DNA of 64,000 nt from Primulina eburnea (GCF_022965805.1 NC_133108.1:41114051-41178050), one strand, 5' to 3'; positions 22,951 through 36,130 are shown, counted from the first letter of the stretch. The notes: generated from the sequence alone by a model not told the origin. Translations and numbers: made by a program.

Positions 22951-24390
22951 CCATGCAAGATTCACCAACCTTGAACAAAAAGAGAGACAAGGGCATATTG
23001 CGAAATGACAGATGAATGGTAGATCATCCGGTGGGGATTTTGTTTGTTGCGATGTGCGGGGGTTGGTAATGGTAACTGTCAAATTATGCAATGTCGCTTC
23101 AGCACTTGTACTACGTAAAGCACAAGTTGTACGTGGGTTGGTGAAAGTGTTAGAATTTTTGTGGGCACACAGCTCACAGATACGAGTATTTATCTAAATT
23201 ATCATTATCGTGAAGAGACGATGTTTGATTTGCTTTTGTGTGTGTGCTGTTAATTCTTATCTCTAGTTCATAATTGAAAATTATTTTAATGAAGTCAAAA
23301 GACCGTGCTAATTTCATTATAACCATACGAAATTTATGTCATACCAAAATTTGACATGTCGATATGTTGAAATTTAGACACAATATCGATATTCATTTTT
23401 TGATATGACACGGTATTCTTTGAAAAATCAGGTATATTGTACTGAATCAGCCCTAATTGATATTCAGAAATAGAAAATACACAACACTTTTTTCCCCTAG
23501 ATGCATGTTTTGTTTTTGAAAAAAAAAAAGGTTTAGTTGTTGAACCTAAGATCACATTAACTAATGAAACTCATGTTACATTTTTTTTCCTTTTTTTGGA
23601 AATAAATAAAATGGAAATTCAATCATGGATGATCCGAATAGAATATCTGGATAACAAAACTGATTTGTGAGACCGTCTCACGTGAGTTTTTATGATTTTT
23701 AATATAACTATAAATAAACATTTATCAATAAAAGTTTTATCATTCTCAACAACTAACAACTGTTTTCGATCAGTCTTCCCAAATAAACACATTTTTGTTT
23801 TTTCGGCAGTAGAAGAAGGACTGTTTTTAATTTCAAACATAAAATTATTTATTTCTTTCTTAAAAAAATAGTTTCTCAAATAAACATAAACGAGCTAGAT
23901 ACAGAAAATGTGGGCATAACCGACCTTGAACGAAGCCCGATTAAGTACGGATATTATGTCCATATATTAGTAATGGGCCAATGTTCAAAATTTTGGGCCC
24001 AATTTGGCTTCTTCTTGTAATTTCGCGTGCGTACGTATAATATGTAGTATGATGGCCTCTTGCATTTGTTTGATTGGTTGTAAGTTAATTCAAAATAGAA
24101 GACAAAACTGAATATTATTTTGGAAAAATTAAAGATTTCAATCATTTATATAGTAATTATTCTACAATCGTAAGTATATATTTCAAATAAAATTAATTTT
24201 ATTGAATATCTGGAAAGCATTTTTGTTGAGAAATGGAAATATATTGAGTGACGACTCTCCGCATAGCATGTAATTTATGATATTTTGGTACATAAAAACT
24301 TTGGTGAGACCGTTTCATGAATCGATTTTATGAGAATGATATTCTATTTGACTCGACTTATTCATTTTGCTAAAAAACCTTTTAAAAAAA

Positions 24391-24426
<36 letters not shown>

Positions 24427-24490
24427 GAGAGATAACTTTTATATAACTTTTTTACCATAGAGCAACAACTTTAATAACATTCGTGACCAG
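22061..24490. other. Intergenic AT-rich region with microsatellites
   Basis: No gene is supported. It contains (AT)n microsatellites at about 22713-22735, 22894-22946 and 24393-24421. Partial copies of the GAGACGGTCTCAC MITE lie at about 23640-23700 (TGTGAGACCGTCTCACGTGAG) and 24303-24385. Confidence 0.6.
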
Positions 24491-25291
24491 CATGGCTGTG
24501 CCTATTAGGAGGCAAATGAGTCCAATGACTCAGGCTCATCTCTTTTTTGGGGCCCAAAATTTTTTAAAAAAAATTATTATATATAATACTAGTTATTAGA
24601 TAGCCCAAAACCAAATATGTATTAAATGGAACTTGCTTAGCATGTTATCGATTTATTCCCCAATCTTCCCCAATATTCATCTGCAGACAAGCCTTAATCG
24701 ACTCCAGTCGTTGCGTCGTCTCTAAGTTTGATTGAAAAACCCGTGAAGAGCTGTAAGTCTATTTTCTTGTATTTGCTTTGTTCGGGCTTCTAATTTTTTA
24801 TTGTAGTTTTTTACTTTCTTCGGGGCTTTATGTGGTATCTATAATCTACGTTTTTTGACTGAAATTTTGGTGGATGTAAAGCTTATCCGGCTTTCAAATG
24901 CTCATATTGCTTATAAAATCTTGTTGACTGTCCCAATCACGGGTAGCAAGTGCAGAGCGAAGTTTCTCAAAGATAAAGCTCATCAAAACTTTTCTCTGGT
25001 CAACCATGTCACGAGAAAGATTGAATTGATTGGCTATGTTATCGATTGAGAAAGAAATTACTGAACAACTTGATTATTAGACTTGATTAGTATTTTTAGC
25101 TCTAAAACTGTTAGGCGTGTTGTTTTTTAGTAATCAAACATATTCCTTTAGTTTTTTATATTGTCTTTGACGTATTGATTTAATTTGAAAAAATTGTTAT
25201 GGAACGAAAAAAAATATGAACATATATTATGATTATGAGGCTTCTTTTTAAAAGTTAGACTCAGGTCCAAATATTGTTAGGATCGGCCCTG
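24491..25291 (+). mobile_element. Dead hAT-type element with transposase C-terminal remnant
   Basis: The element (801 bp) starts CATGGCTGTGCC and ends GATCGGCCCTG, imperfect inverted ends of the CAGGGCC type. It is flanked by a perfect 8-bp duplication GTGACCAG (24483-24490 and 25292-25299). Between 24855 and 25070 it keeps scraps of the hAT/zinc-finger-MYM-type dimerisation domain: AYKILLTVPITGS in one frame, then LAMLSIEKEITEQLDY in another. The frame is broken and most of the transposase is missing, so it is non-autonomous and inactive. The 8-bp duplication and domain remnant agree on hAT. Confidence 0.8.
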
Positions 25292-25352
25292 GTGACCAGA
25301 TGTAGCTTGTAAATTTAACTCTTTCTCGGTTACTATAAGATTTATGTGTAGG

Positions 25353-25508
25353 CTTTTTGTGAGACGGATTCAAACATATTTACTCATGAGACGGGTCAAC
25401 CATACTCATATTTACAATAAAAAGTAATATTTTTTTCATGATTGATCTAAGTAGAATATTTTTCTAACAAAATTGATTTGTGAGACCGTCTTATAAGAAT
25501 TTTCATAA
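25353..25508 (-). mobile_element. GAGACGGTCTCAC MITE, degenerate copy
   Basis: This is a diverged member of the family best seen at 43449-43630. It keeps GAGACGGGTCAACC, the TAATATTTTTT core, and a terminal TTGTGAGACCGTCTTA. Confidence 0.7.
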
Positions 25509-26454
25509 ATATTTAAAATATTTGATTTTATTGTTAACTAGCTACAAATTATCCTATAATTAATATAAGAGATCATATTATATATTCATACATCTATGAT
25601 CATTTGCCAGTTGGAGAGCAATTCTGAATAACCTTATTTTCTTACAAGCTAGTACCTTATGTGATACAATGATTAACATATGATGTTTGACCATTTACAA
25701 ATTTTGAATCACATGACTTCTATTATAGAATAAAATTATCGATATATTGACAAACGCTCGCTCCTATAATTTTGTAGCTAGTGTGATTATTTGGTCTTGT
25801 CATGTGACTCTTAATAACAGTTCACTCAAACCTATGGCTACTAAAAGGTCATGAAGGCCGATTCGTGAACGTCGATCGGGAATCGATTGAGGGCACCCGA
25901 AAAGGAGCTTTCGATTGGTTTAAATATAAGAATATTACATTTTTTTAAAATAAAAAATTATAACCAGAACTTTGTTTTGACTGGTTAGAAAAGAAATTTA
26001 GCAGAATATATATACTTATCCTTAGTTGAATAATTTCTACAGCATGTGAATTAGTCAAAAAATTGTCAACTTTGGCACCGGCCCTCAAGATTTTTAAAAC
26101 AAGTTAAATAATCAATTTAATGAAGCCTTTTTGCTCTACTTTGATGCAAGCTAAGAAATTTGTCTTGTTTCAAGCTTTTAGGTGGACGACCATTAATTAA
26201 ACCAGTCGCTGGCACACAAGTTAGTTGAATTTTTGTGAAGGAATCAAAATAATAAAAAAATATATAATAAATTGATTTTTTTTAAATTGATTTTTTTAAA
26301 ATTGATTTTTTTATTCTAACTCTATTAGAACGATTGACAAAAAAAGTCAAACAAATATATGCAGGGAAGAATATATAATCGATCAAAATGAAGATTTATT
26401 ATGTTGGGATAATTAGTATCATCCAAACAATGGGTAACGTGCGTAAAAAATATA
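25509..26454. other. Intergenic AT-rich sequence
   Basis: I see no supported gene or bounded element here. Confidence 0.5.
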
Positions 26455-26636
26455 GGCAAAAACTTGTATGAGACGATCTCACGGGTCGTATTTTGTGAGA
26501 CGAATCTCTTATTTGGGTCATCCATGAAAAAGTATTACTTTTTATGCTAAGAGTATTACTTTTTATTGTGAATATCGGTAGGGTTGACCCGTCTCATAAA
26601 TAAAGATTCGTGAGACTGTCTCACAAAAGACCTACT

Positions 26637-26637
<1 letters not shown>
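26455..26637 (+). mobile_element. GAGACGGTCTCAC MITE
   Basis: This is a full-length copy (183 bp) running from GGCAAAAACTTG to GACCTACTC. It includes the core ATGAAAAAGTATTACTTTTT and GTAGGGTTGACCCGTCTCA. The flanks do not show a matching duplication; the right flank is an (AT)n tract at 26641-26682 that may have slipped. Confidence 0.85.

Positions 26638-26640
<3 letters not shown>

Positions 26641-26682
<42 letters not shown>
26641..26682. repeat. (AT)n microsatellite
   Basis: About 20 uninterrupted AT dinucleotides abut the end of a MITE. Confidence 0.9.
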
Positions 26683-26685
<3 letters not shown>

Positions 26686-29600
26686 GGTACTGACATAACA
26701 CCAACGTGGCTCACGTGAAGTTCCTCATCGGCAAAAATGGTAAATATACGAATAAGAGCTAATTTTGACGACTTAAAGAACTAAAATTACAAAGAGACAA
26801 ACAAACAAGATGATAATTAATTTTTTTTTCTTATTTTATCTGCAAACTTGGATATAGAAATCCTAAAGTCAAAATTTATTAATAAAATTTTAATTTGAAT
26901 AATTAATTGAAAAACAATGCAAACATACCCATGATTTGAGCAGAAGTTTCGCACTGCTCAATTGTTAATTTATTAATTTCAATCGTTTTGTCAAATAAAG
27001 ATTCCTTTGCAAACAGTTTAAGACACAACGACAGATTAATCATGAAACCTAATTTGTGCCAACTTTGTTGAGAATTATTATCAGGTTTCGTGTCAAGATT
27101 TCTTTCATTTTACACAATCGGGTTGTGTGGAACATATTCGCTTAACATATTTATATCATATACTAAGGGATATATAATTTTTATATTAATTTTTTTTTTC
27201 AAGATTAATTTTGATATGATCTTAAATATTTAATTATGATTTTACTTTTCTTTATAATGAGATAATTATGCTAAGATTTTTTGTGATATGGTATTTTTGC
27301 TCAAAAAAAATTTGTTTCTAATAAAACTCTTACTTTCTATATTGTGTAAATTTCCTTGTTGATAAACTCTAAGGTATACATACTATTGCACATTTGCACG
27401 CCATAAATTTTAGAGAAAACAATCTACAAGGTTGCTGCTGATCGAAGAAGTGCTGAATCCACGTGTTGCCGTGATTGTTGGAAACATTTGCAGATAACAA
27501 CTGTGAAGAAGTTGGCTGAATATTTGTTTTTGTTGCTCCACTTTTGGCATCGTATTTTACTTTCTTATATACTGTTTTAATGCGGTTCTTTGTTTTAGGA
27601 AGCATTTGATTTTCTCAACGTGTTGAGAAAATTGATTTTTGATTAAAATTACTAGTGTTAGTTTTTTGTGTAAACTCGTTGGTTTTCTATTTATTATTTT
27701 TGCCATGAGGCACCGCGCAAGTACTTGCGCAAATTTATTATGTTCCATCGTGATTACTTAAAGTTAATTTGTGTTACAAACTTATATATTCCGATGTATA
27801 TTGTCTGAAATGTTGTAACATTACACATAACACTTAATTCTGATAAACACAAATTTACGGTCACATATGATTTTACTTGTTTTACTGTTAAACAGAATAC
27901 ATCTCATACCCTACAATATAAATACAATCAAAACATTGACAAAAAAAAAGATTAAAAATTTGAAAAAACGAAAGATCAACTTATTGAACCAATGGCATAC
28001 CAAAACTTACTCGATAAACTTTATATATAAGTTTCCAGTTTGAATATAGATAACTGTGTCCCACTCGTGCATGTTTTCTGCCAAATGAATTATTTGTGGA
28101 TGCATGCAGTGTGCGTGTCAAGGAGATCAATATGGACAGATGATCTGCATGCATCACCAAATATCTGATTTGCTTTAAATTGTTGTGTTCTTTTGGACAC
28201 AGTCGTCTAACGTGGAGAATTAGTTGATCCAGCCAAACCAAACATTAATTGGGCTTTAATTTTTCTTATTCATGTGTTTCTTCTTCTCTCCAATATTATA
28301 TGAAGTGATTTCTGTTTGGAAAGTTCATTAATTGGACATGAGAAATTTTATTTAAGCGTGAAATAATAGGTTGCTGTCAATTCTAGCTAGTTAGAGTAAT
28401 AAAACAAGTGAGTGATCCCAGTTATTTCTTAATCATTAATTTAGTTGCCTTTCGGTGGTTAATTGGATATGTAAGCTGATCTGTTTTTTTAGTAATGTAA
28501 CTTCTAGTGTTTGGTTTTTATTCACTATCTTGAATTTTTTTTTTTGGTTTTGGTCTTTTTTTCATCGGAAATCACAAAATTTATCAAATATTGTTTAGTT
28601 GGAACAGATTATCTCCTACATGGATCATATAATGAGAATAAAATATATATTATACACATTAAAATTTCTATAAATAAGAATAATAAGGGAACAAAAAAAT
28701 CTTCTTGCTGTATTTTTTCCTTTTGTTTTTGTTTAGATTTATTTTGATGTGTGTAATATGAGTTTATTGTCGCTACAAAAGCTATGTAGAAGATTATCAA
28801 TATTAGATAAAACAATATTTGAAGAAGCTAGCGGCTTTTGGTAAAAAAAAAAAGACAAAAAAAAAAATTTAAGTTACTGGATTAATTAAAATCAAACATT
28901 GACAAGTTATAAAACTAAAGTCTAAAACAGGTCAAATTACAAGACCAAAGTAGCTATTTTTTCATAATTAATTTTAGTTCCTAATTGCCATGTGGATTTT
29001 GTTTTCAATCATTTGCTATCATTTAATGTTAAATAAACGTATTTTAATTGCATGTGACACCAAACTAGCAACCTATAGATAGAACGAGTAGATACAGCTG
29101 TTAACCTCTATATATATAAACGTTAGCACTAGTGCTTCATGAAAATAGCACAGAGGCGTCAAAAAGTTGATTTGTAATGTACAAAATCTATTAAAATATA
29201 TAGAAATATTGAATTTTAAATATATTAGTCTCTGTATATTCTTGATAAATTTTTAAAACTTTTCCTTAAAGTTTTAAGATTTATGCGTTTCAATTTACAT
29301 CTCTCTATTGCAAAAATTTGGAAGTGACGCTTGAGCTGTCTGAACCACTAAATACTAATAATATTGTAAATTTATGAGGTTCTTAAGTATATATCTACAA
29401 GGTTTCATTGAGAAGTGAACAAATCAAACAAATTAAATAAGTAATTAAGCTAACAAGGATAATTAAAATATATATGACTCTCCGCCAAATTTTTTTTAAG
29501 TGTAGGGAGTGTCTTTTTAATTTTATAAAATAGACTGACTTGAAGGACGAGATAGACTTTACTAATGATTGTTAAAATAAAATAAAAAGATAATATCACA

Positions 29601-29696
29601 TTTTGACTCGATTCATATTCGAATAATGTGTTTTTGCACAACACAACACCTTACTACTACACTATGTCATTTTGATTAAATATTTATGTACATAAT
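26683..29696. other. Intergenic AT-rich sequence
   Basis: No gene, RNA or clearly bounded element could be supported. Short open frames have low complexity and no domain signature. Confidence 0.5.
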
Positions 29697-29930
29697 ATAT
29701 TTGGGTCAAGTTTTTCACATTTTTGTCGAGTTTGGGTTGTTTGGTTCGAGATTTTCCTATTTAGGTCGAGTTTTTCACACATTTGAGTCGAGCATGAGTC
29801 GAACTTTTCATATTTTGGTCGACTTTTTCATACTTGGGTCAAGTTTTTTACATATGGGTCGAGTTTTCACATTTGGGTAAATGTTTTCATACTTGAATCA
29901 AGTTTTACATATTTGAGGTGAAGTCTGGAG
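29697..29930. repeat. Degenerate minisatellite, GGGTCGAGTTTTTCACATTT unit
   Basis: About ten diverged tandem copies of a 20-25-bp unit (TTGGGTCGAGTTTTTCACAT and variants) are present. No coding sense is evident. Confidence 0.75.
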
Positions 29931-30297
29931 TGAAGTTTTGGGGTGAAATTTTATGTCGGAGAGTTTTATTTTGATTGATTTAAATTTTTATTTTAAAACT
30001 TTTTTAAACCTCGTTTCCCAGCTAATAGCATATCCAACAAAGGTCAAACTTTTTATAAAAATCAAGCCATCGCTATTTGACAGTACAGAATTAAATATTA
30101 TAATAAATTTTAATACTTTAATACTATATGTGGAACATGCATGTAATTATCATAAAAATAACTTTATGATTCATGATAATAAACAATCGAATGATTGGAT
30201 CCCCAACTGTATCAGTCAAATATCGAATTGGGGTATAGCTAGCCAGTTCGATTTCATTCGACAGCTTGATCAAGGGTTCGTCAAGATTGAGATCTAC

Positions 30298-31030
30298 CTA
30301 TTGAAAATGTGACTTTGAAAGTTAGGTTTTTTGTGATTTTAGTCATTTATATGTCTCATCAAATTTCAGTTTTAGTCATATAACTTTTGTTTTGATAATT
30401 TAGTTTTTCTTACGAGAGTATTTATTTATGCAGTACTTCACACGTCAGCACTATATTGGTTTCACATCAATATTGCATATCGTCACGTCTAAAAAACCAA
30501 AATGAAAAAAAAGTGACGGGTTAACACTGAATTTCGAAAACGTAGAATTTCAGAAGCGTAAAAAGGAAAATATACGAGACAAAAACTTCAATTTCCCTAA
30601 AAATATATAAATATGATAAGCTTTCAAAAAGTTCATAACCTCAAAATTAGTTGTCGAGTGGTTTTTAATTTTTTCATATTAATGTTTATAATTTACATAA
30701 AATCATGCAAAACAATATTTTTGGTCTAATTTGCACATATTTAATTTGTATTTCTCGTCATATTATCAGTTAATTTAGAGTCTTACAACACGATTTTTTT
30801 TCAATTTTAGTCTTTTTAATTTGTCACCGGAATGCTGACATGACGCCGAAAATTGTTACTTGACATCGAAAAATGCTGACATGACACCAAACATTGCTAA
30901 CGTGTCATTTTCCACCAGCACTCCGATGAAAAAATACTAAAATTAGGAAGAAAAGCGAATTACATGACTAAAATCATGAATTGATAGATTATATAACCGA
31001 AAAAATAAAAAGTTCGGGTTATAAGACTAA
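30298..31030. mobile_element. Fold-back element family, copy/copies
   Basis: Sequence reading TGTGATTTTAGTCATTTATAT near the left appears inverted near the right (ATGACTAAAATCATGAATT). Between them are repeated GACATGACACCGAAAATTGCT-like words. Similar structures recur at 34.49, 35.91, 36.48 and 48.06 kb. It is probably a non-autonomous element, with two copies nested here. No target duplication could be assigned. Confidence 0.45.
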
Positions 31031-32040
31031 TTTTGTAATTTTGCGAAAAATATTATTATATAAAACTAATAGTATCAATTCATTCTTGTGCTCATTAGTT
31101 CTAAGGAAGATGCTAAACCCGTTCTCTAAGCTTGTGAATCAGTTCAGGATCCAAGATTATTTATTTATACTCCTTTTCTTGTCTATATCGTTTTTTTAAA
31201 ATAATTATCAAAATGATAATCTAACTGGATCTAAAATCCTGTAAATAGTCAAATTTGAGTCTTAGTTCCTTAAATTGGTTTTTTTTGGCTTTTGGTTGCT
31301 GAGTGTCGATATGACGTCAATCACGTCTCACGTCTCATTTTTTGATATCATGCTAGCACTTGTGCAAAATAAGAGTAAATTAACCAAATAACGTCAAACT
31401 AGAGGACCAAAAGTTAATTCTGACTACTTAATGATTAAAAATAAATAAATAAATAAATAAGCTTAAATTCATGAAAATTTGGTTATTAATTTCCCTTTTT
31501 TCCCTTTATTTGTCTTTGTATCTCGGACAACCTAGCTACTTAGTTCGTGTATTTCCCAAACTTTGGTTCAACTTGAGACATCCTTTATAAGACAAGTTTT
31601 TCCTTGTGAGGAACCCAAAATCTGATGCGGGCAAATTTATATTTTTGAGGTTAACTAAGCTCTCGAAGATTTGGTAATTAACTCCGGAACTGAACCTTTG
31701 GCTGCTATTTTCTAATACTTTTAATGTTTTCGCAGACGACGAAACTTCTTCCAATTAATTTATTTACTTAATTTGCTTTAAATTTCTCAGACTCTCGCAC
31801 TATATATATATATAAACCAACGATTAAATAATCTCACATTGATGGAGTGGATGAATAATAATTGTGGAAATTTATTGTATTAGCTAAGAGTAAAGTTGGA
31901 TTAGATCAGATTAGACAAACTGATAATTGAATTAATTAGTGTATGTACTTTGACTTGTGCATCTGTATCTCCATTATTAGATACTTCTATATATACATAC
32001 AGTATATACACATATATATATCACCATGTTGTACGAAGAA
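31031..32040. promoter_or_regulatory. Upstream region of the MYB gene
   Basis: No other gene is supported. An (AAAT)n tract lies at about 31440-31460. TATA-like runs at 31801-31814 and 31988-32022 precede the MYB start; which is used cannot be told. Part of 31255-31400 resembles the fold-back family core. Confidence 0.4.
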
Positions 32041-32137
32041 CAAGTCTTCAACACACAGATCCACCTTCTAAAAGTTTCAAGATTTTTTCTCCAAAGTGAT
32101 AACACCTTTCAATTGCTTTCAGAAAGGAAGAAAAAAG

Positions 32138-33518
32138 ATGGGAAGAGCTCCATGCTGTGATAAAGCAAATGTTAAGAAAGGTCCATGGTCACCTGAAGAA
32201 GACGCAAAACTTAAGGAATACATAGAGAAACATGGCACTGGAGGCAATTGGATCGCTCTTCCTCACAAAGCTGGTACGTATATATATCTATATGTATCGA
32301 CGAGGTTCTTTCGAACAACTAGCTAATCCATAAGTGTAGTAGTTTGTTGATGTTTTGAAAAATTAGATTCTTGCCAGGTTCAAGAGTTAGCATGTGAGTT
32401 TCTTTTTATTGGTTTCTCGGGGGTTTTAAATATGGGTTTGCTTTTCCTGATTAGATCTCAGAAGATGTGGAAAAAGTTGTAGACTGAGGTGGCTGAACTA
32501 TCTCAGGCCAAATATTAAACACGGAGAATTTTCAGATGATGAAGATAGAGTCATTTGCAGCCTTTTTGCTAGCATTGGAAGCAGGTATATATATCGACTC
32601 ACTCTAAAAATTTAGCTGCTGGTAATGTAAGCATGAGGGGGTGGTTTGATGAGTTTTGGTTGCTTGTTTCTTTCTTCTTTTTCCCCCAGAAATACATTAA
32701 ATTTAGCTAGCAGTGTCAAACTCCATCGTTTGCAATTAAATCATTCGTCGAATTTTGAGTTTTCATATCCATCTTGGATTTTATATATTTAGGGTTCTTG
32801 ATCATCGGTCGTTTGATCATGCAGATGGTCAATAATAGCAGCTCAATTACCCGGAAGAACAGACAACGACATCAAGAACTACTGGAACACGAAGCTTAAG
32901 AAGAAAATCTTGGGGGCATCCAAATCCAACCAATTATTATCCAAGATTAACAACAATTCCATCCCACAAAACCCTTCAATCTCTTCTCCATACCCATCTC
33001 TCCAAACCCCATTTGAATTCGGTAACAACACAGCATATCCCACCAATATTTCTGAAGATATTAGGGTTTTCTCCGCTGGTGCCGATCTTGATCCCATCTC
33101 TCCCACTTTCCCCACAACGGTTGCTTCAAATCCCACCACCCATTCAGTTTTTCAAGCTCAAAATCATGGATATGTGGGCTTGAATTATAACAACAATACT
33201 AGTAACTACATTATGTTTGGAGGGGAAGCTAGCTGCAGTTCATCCGATGGAAGCTCCAATGGTGAAAATCTAAATCTGCAGAAATATTTATACAATAACG
33301 GGTTCGATGAAGGTGATCATAAATTCTTGATCAGTAATCCTGCTGGCTTTGGTGCTGATCTTGAGAAAACAGAGAATGGTCATTTTAGCGAGAACCCGTT
33401 GGATTACAGTATTGAGGAGATTAAGCAGCTGATTAGCAGTAACAGTACTATTTGCAGTGCTAATCTGAATTTATTTCTGGATGGAATCAAGACTGAAGAA
33501 CAAGTGTTGTACTACTGA
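32138..33518 (+). CDS. R2R3-MYB transcription factor, RAX/MYB36-like (subgroup 14)
   Basis: This is a DNA-binding transcription factor of the nucleus. Three exons (32138-32273, 32455-32584, 32825-33518) join with correct GT-AG sites into 319 aa. The intron positions are those typical of R2R3-MYB genes. The N-terminus [20 protein letters not shown] and [13 protein letters not shown] give repeat R2. R2 continues with [20 protein letters not shown], and R3 has [29 protein letters not shown]. The combination matches the RAX/Blind/MYB36/MYB68 clade, which controls axillary meristem initiation or root endodermis differentiation in other plants. The C-terminal half is asparagine/serine-rich and contains [12 protein letters not shown], a clade-like motif, and ends EEQVLYY. 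The residue just before the R2 LRRCGK motif is Asp across the first splice junction, where Gly is common. The exact orthologue is not decided. No lesion is seen. Confidence 0.88.
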
Positions 33519-33676
33519 CGAAATATTAATCTCATGAATTTCTTCTTATTTTAATTTTTTAGAGTACATATTAAAAAAATTCCTATGTTCGTATATATTT
33601 TATTTCAGGGATGTGATGTGTTACTTTGCATTTTAATTGAAATTAAACGTGAAAAACAAACATTGAACTTAATTTT
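33519..33676. other. MYB 3' region
   Basis: Short AT-rich sequence after the MYB stop, up to the next MITE. It probably holds the 3'UTR and polyadenylation site. Confidence 0.5.
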
Positions 33677-33851
33677 GACAAAAACTTGTGTGAAATGATC
33701 TCACGGATCGTATTTTGTTAGACAAATATTTTATTTGGGTCATCCATTAAAAAGTATTATTTTTTATACTCAGAGTATTACTTTTTATTGTGAATATCGG
33801 TAGGGTTGACCCGTCTCACAGATAAAATTTGTGAAATCGTATCACAAGAGT
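33677..33851 (+). mobile_element. GAGACGGTCTCAC MITE
   Basis: A family member in the forward sense (ACAAAAACTTGTGTGAAATG ... GTAGGGTTGACCCGTCTCAC). Its right end is eroded. It lies about 160 bp after the MYB stop, so it may fall in or near the 3'UTR. Confidence 0.8.
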
Positions 33852-34486
33852 TTAACTTCTAAATTTTTGTGCTGGAGATTGATGTGTGTATAGCAATCAT
33901 CATTTTCTGCCAAATAATACGAAAAGATAATGTTATTCTTTACATATAGTTTTCCGTGAATAAATATAATTATTAAAACATGGAGAGAACTTTCAATGCA
34001 TTTGGACTGTGTGGTAATTTGAATCTTTATTTATTTATTGCTACAATTATTATGTTACTAATTATTTTATTTCGTTTGTTGCTAATTCTGATCTCAGTTC
34101 TCCGACAATCGTTCCTATAAATTAACACCGCCATGAATTGTTTATTTAAGGATTGAGATGCCATGAAACATAATTTATTTAAAATATCCCTGTCTGTCAA
34201 GGATCATTTATTTTACCAATAGTAGAATCTAAACGATACACGATATATAATTTTCACGTTCCCAACATGTTTTTTTATTTAAAAGAAAAAAAAAACTAAA
34301 TTTATGTTGTCTAATATTTTTATAAATACTTCTGATCTGTTCTCTTAAAATAGAATTGTCGAGAATTTGTTCGTTTTTAATAAAAATACATTTCCAATTA
34401 AGATTATGATTATCCATTTCTAAATTCCAATGGGTTCGATATGTCTGTACAAATTTAATTTAAATAAACCATTAATAATTATTTTT

Positions 34487-34705
34487 TGGGAAAATTGCGG
34501 TTGTGGTCTTATATATTTGATTATTTGTGATTTTGATCATTTATGTTGTCAAATATATTTTAATAATATATCTTTCATTTCAAAAAAATTTACCCAGAGT
34601 GCTGATGTTATACAGTAGACATTAGTCCTATGTCGACATTGTATCGATGCTACATCACTCTCATATCAAAAAAAAAGTGAATTACAAGAAAAATCAAATA
34701 TATCA
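34487..34705. mobile_element. Fold-back element family copy
   Basis: The left part (TGTGATTTTGATCATTTATG, GTTGTCAAATAT) is mirrored on the right (GTGAATTACAAGAAAAATCA). CTACATCACTCTC and related words lie in the middle. Confidence 0.4.
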
Positions 34706-35205
34706 ATCTAAGACTTTAGCAAATGGGATTTTTCCTTTTCAAAAGATATTAAAGGGACTTAATTTTGAAGTGGGAACAAATTTGACTTGAAATGGTTGCG
34801 GTAAAAAAATATAAATCCCACTAGGGGAACAAAGACTTTAGCAAATGGGAAACTGAAGTCTTCTTATTTAATCATCAATTGAATATATTCTCATTGGAAG
34901 CAGTCCACACTAAGACTCCGGGAAAAATGTGACCATTAAAAAAATCAGTGACCAAGTTCAGCTTATTTAAACACATAAAATTATTTACTTCGGCATTCGT
35001 CTAAATCCAGATCGGTTTTCCCTCATTAAACCGGCAAAAACTTCGCTAATTTCTTGGATACGACTTCAGTCATAATGCGAAGTAAAATGATACACGATTA
35101 CTTCATTGCGTCTACTTCGACAATTATCTACCTATGATTTCATTGAATATGCAAAATAAATCAAGGAAATTCTACTTAATATATATGTTTGTGGATTATT
35201 AAATA

Positions 35206-35387
35206 GAGTGAGTCTCATGTGAGACCGTCTCACGGATCAAAATCTGTGAGACAGGTCAACCCTACTCATATTCACAATAAAAAAGTAATACTCTTAGCAT
35301 AAAAAGTAGTACTTTTTCATGGGTGACCCAATTAAGAAATCCGTCTCACAAATACGATCCGTGAGACCGTCTCTCACAAGTTTTGCC
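35206..35387 (-). mobile_element. GAGACGGTCTCAC MITE with perfect 9-bp TSD
   Basis: This full 182-bp copy runs from GAGTGAGTCTCATGTGAG to CAAGTTTTGCC. It is flanked by TATTAAATA on both sides (35197-35205 and 35388-35396). The 9-bp duplication points to the Mutator-like superfamily. Confidence 0.9.
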
Positions 35388-35906
35388 TATTAAATATTAT
35401 TATATAAAATTTGTCTCCAAATGTTAATCCAGGCGCAGCCGCCCCTAGTTGCCTTGATGAAAGATAAGGCCAGACAAAGAAAAGTTTAGTTTATCTACCA
35501 AAGAAGAATAAGAAAACTTTAGCTTCTTTTAAAAAGTTGATTAAGAAAATTAATCAAGAATTTTAAAATAATGACGCATTGACATCTTCACTGATTTTTC
35601 GGATTATGCGATAATTAATTACTTTAAATCAGAAATTGTTCTAAATAACAGCTATATGTAATTTGTCTTATTAATTGGAGGCTAATATATTTTATGAGTA
35701 GGGATTATTCACACCGACTGGAGACGGGGATATATTCGGTACGTGACCATACATAAATTTCATTTTCAAAATATAAATTGCCAATTTAAAAGGAAAAACA
35801 AGAATTGAAAACCATATTGGATAAATTTCAATGTCAAAATAAGAGTTTCAATGGCATTGTAGCTAAAAATCGCATTTAAACAAATTTATTGGAGATTTTT
35901 ATTTAG
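35388..35906. other. Intergenic AT-rich sequence
   Basis: Nothing supported beyond ordinary intergenic DNA. Confidence 0.5.
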
Positions 35907-36130
35907 GAAAATTACAGATTTGGTTGTATAATTAGTTGACCTAATTATGATTTTAGTCATTTAATTAGTCAATTTCAGCCATAGTACAATAAATTTGCTT
36001 CTTTTTTATGATTATAGTCTTTTATTTCATCAGAAAGCTGACGTAATGTCGAATATTGCTGACAAAATGATACTATTAACATGTCCGACGTCCCGTTTGT
36101 ATTCCTCCGGAAAAAAGAAATAAATTAGTA
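35907..36130. mobile_element. Fold-back element family copy
   Basis: It contains GGAAAATTACAGATTTGGTT, TGATTTTAGTCATTTAATTA and the core GCTGACGTAATGTCG typical of the family. The right arm is less clear. Confidence 0.4.

Noticed and set aside
22849..23091. Minus-strand frame with an IYIYIYIY run
   Set aside because: Translation of an (AT)n microsatellite.
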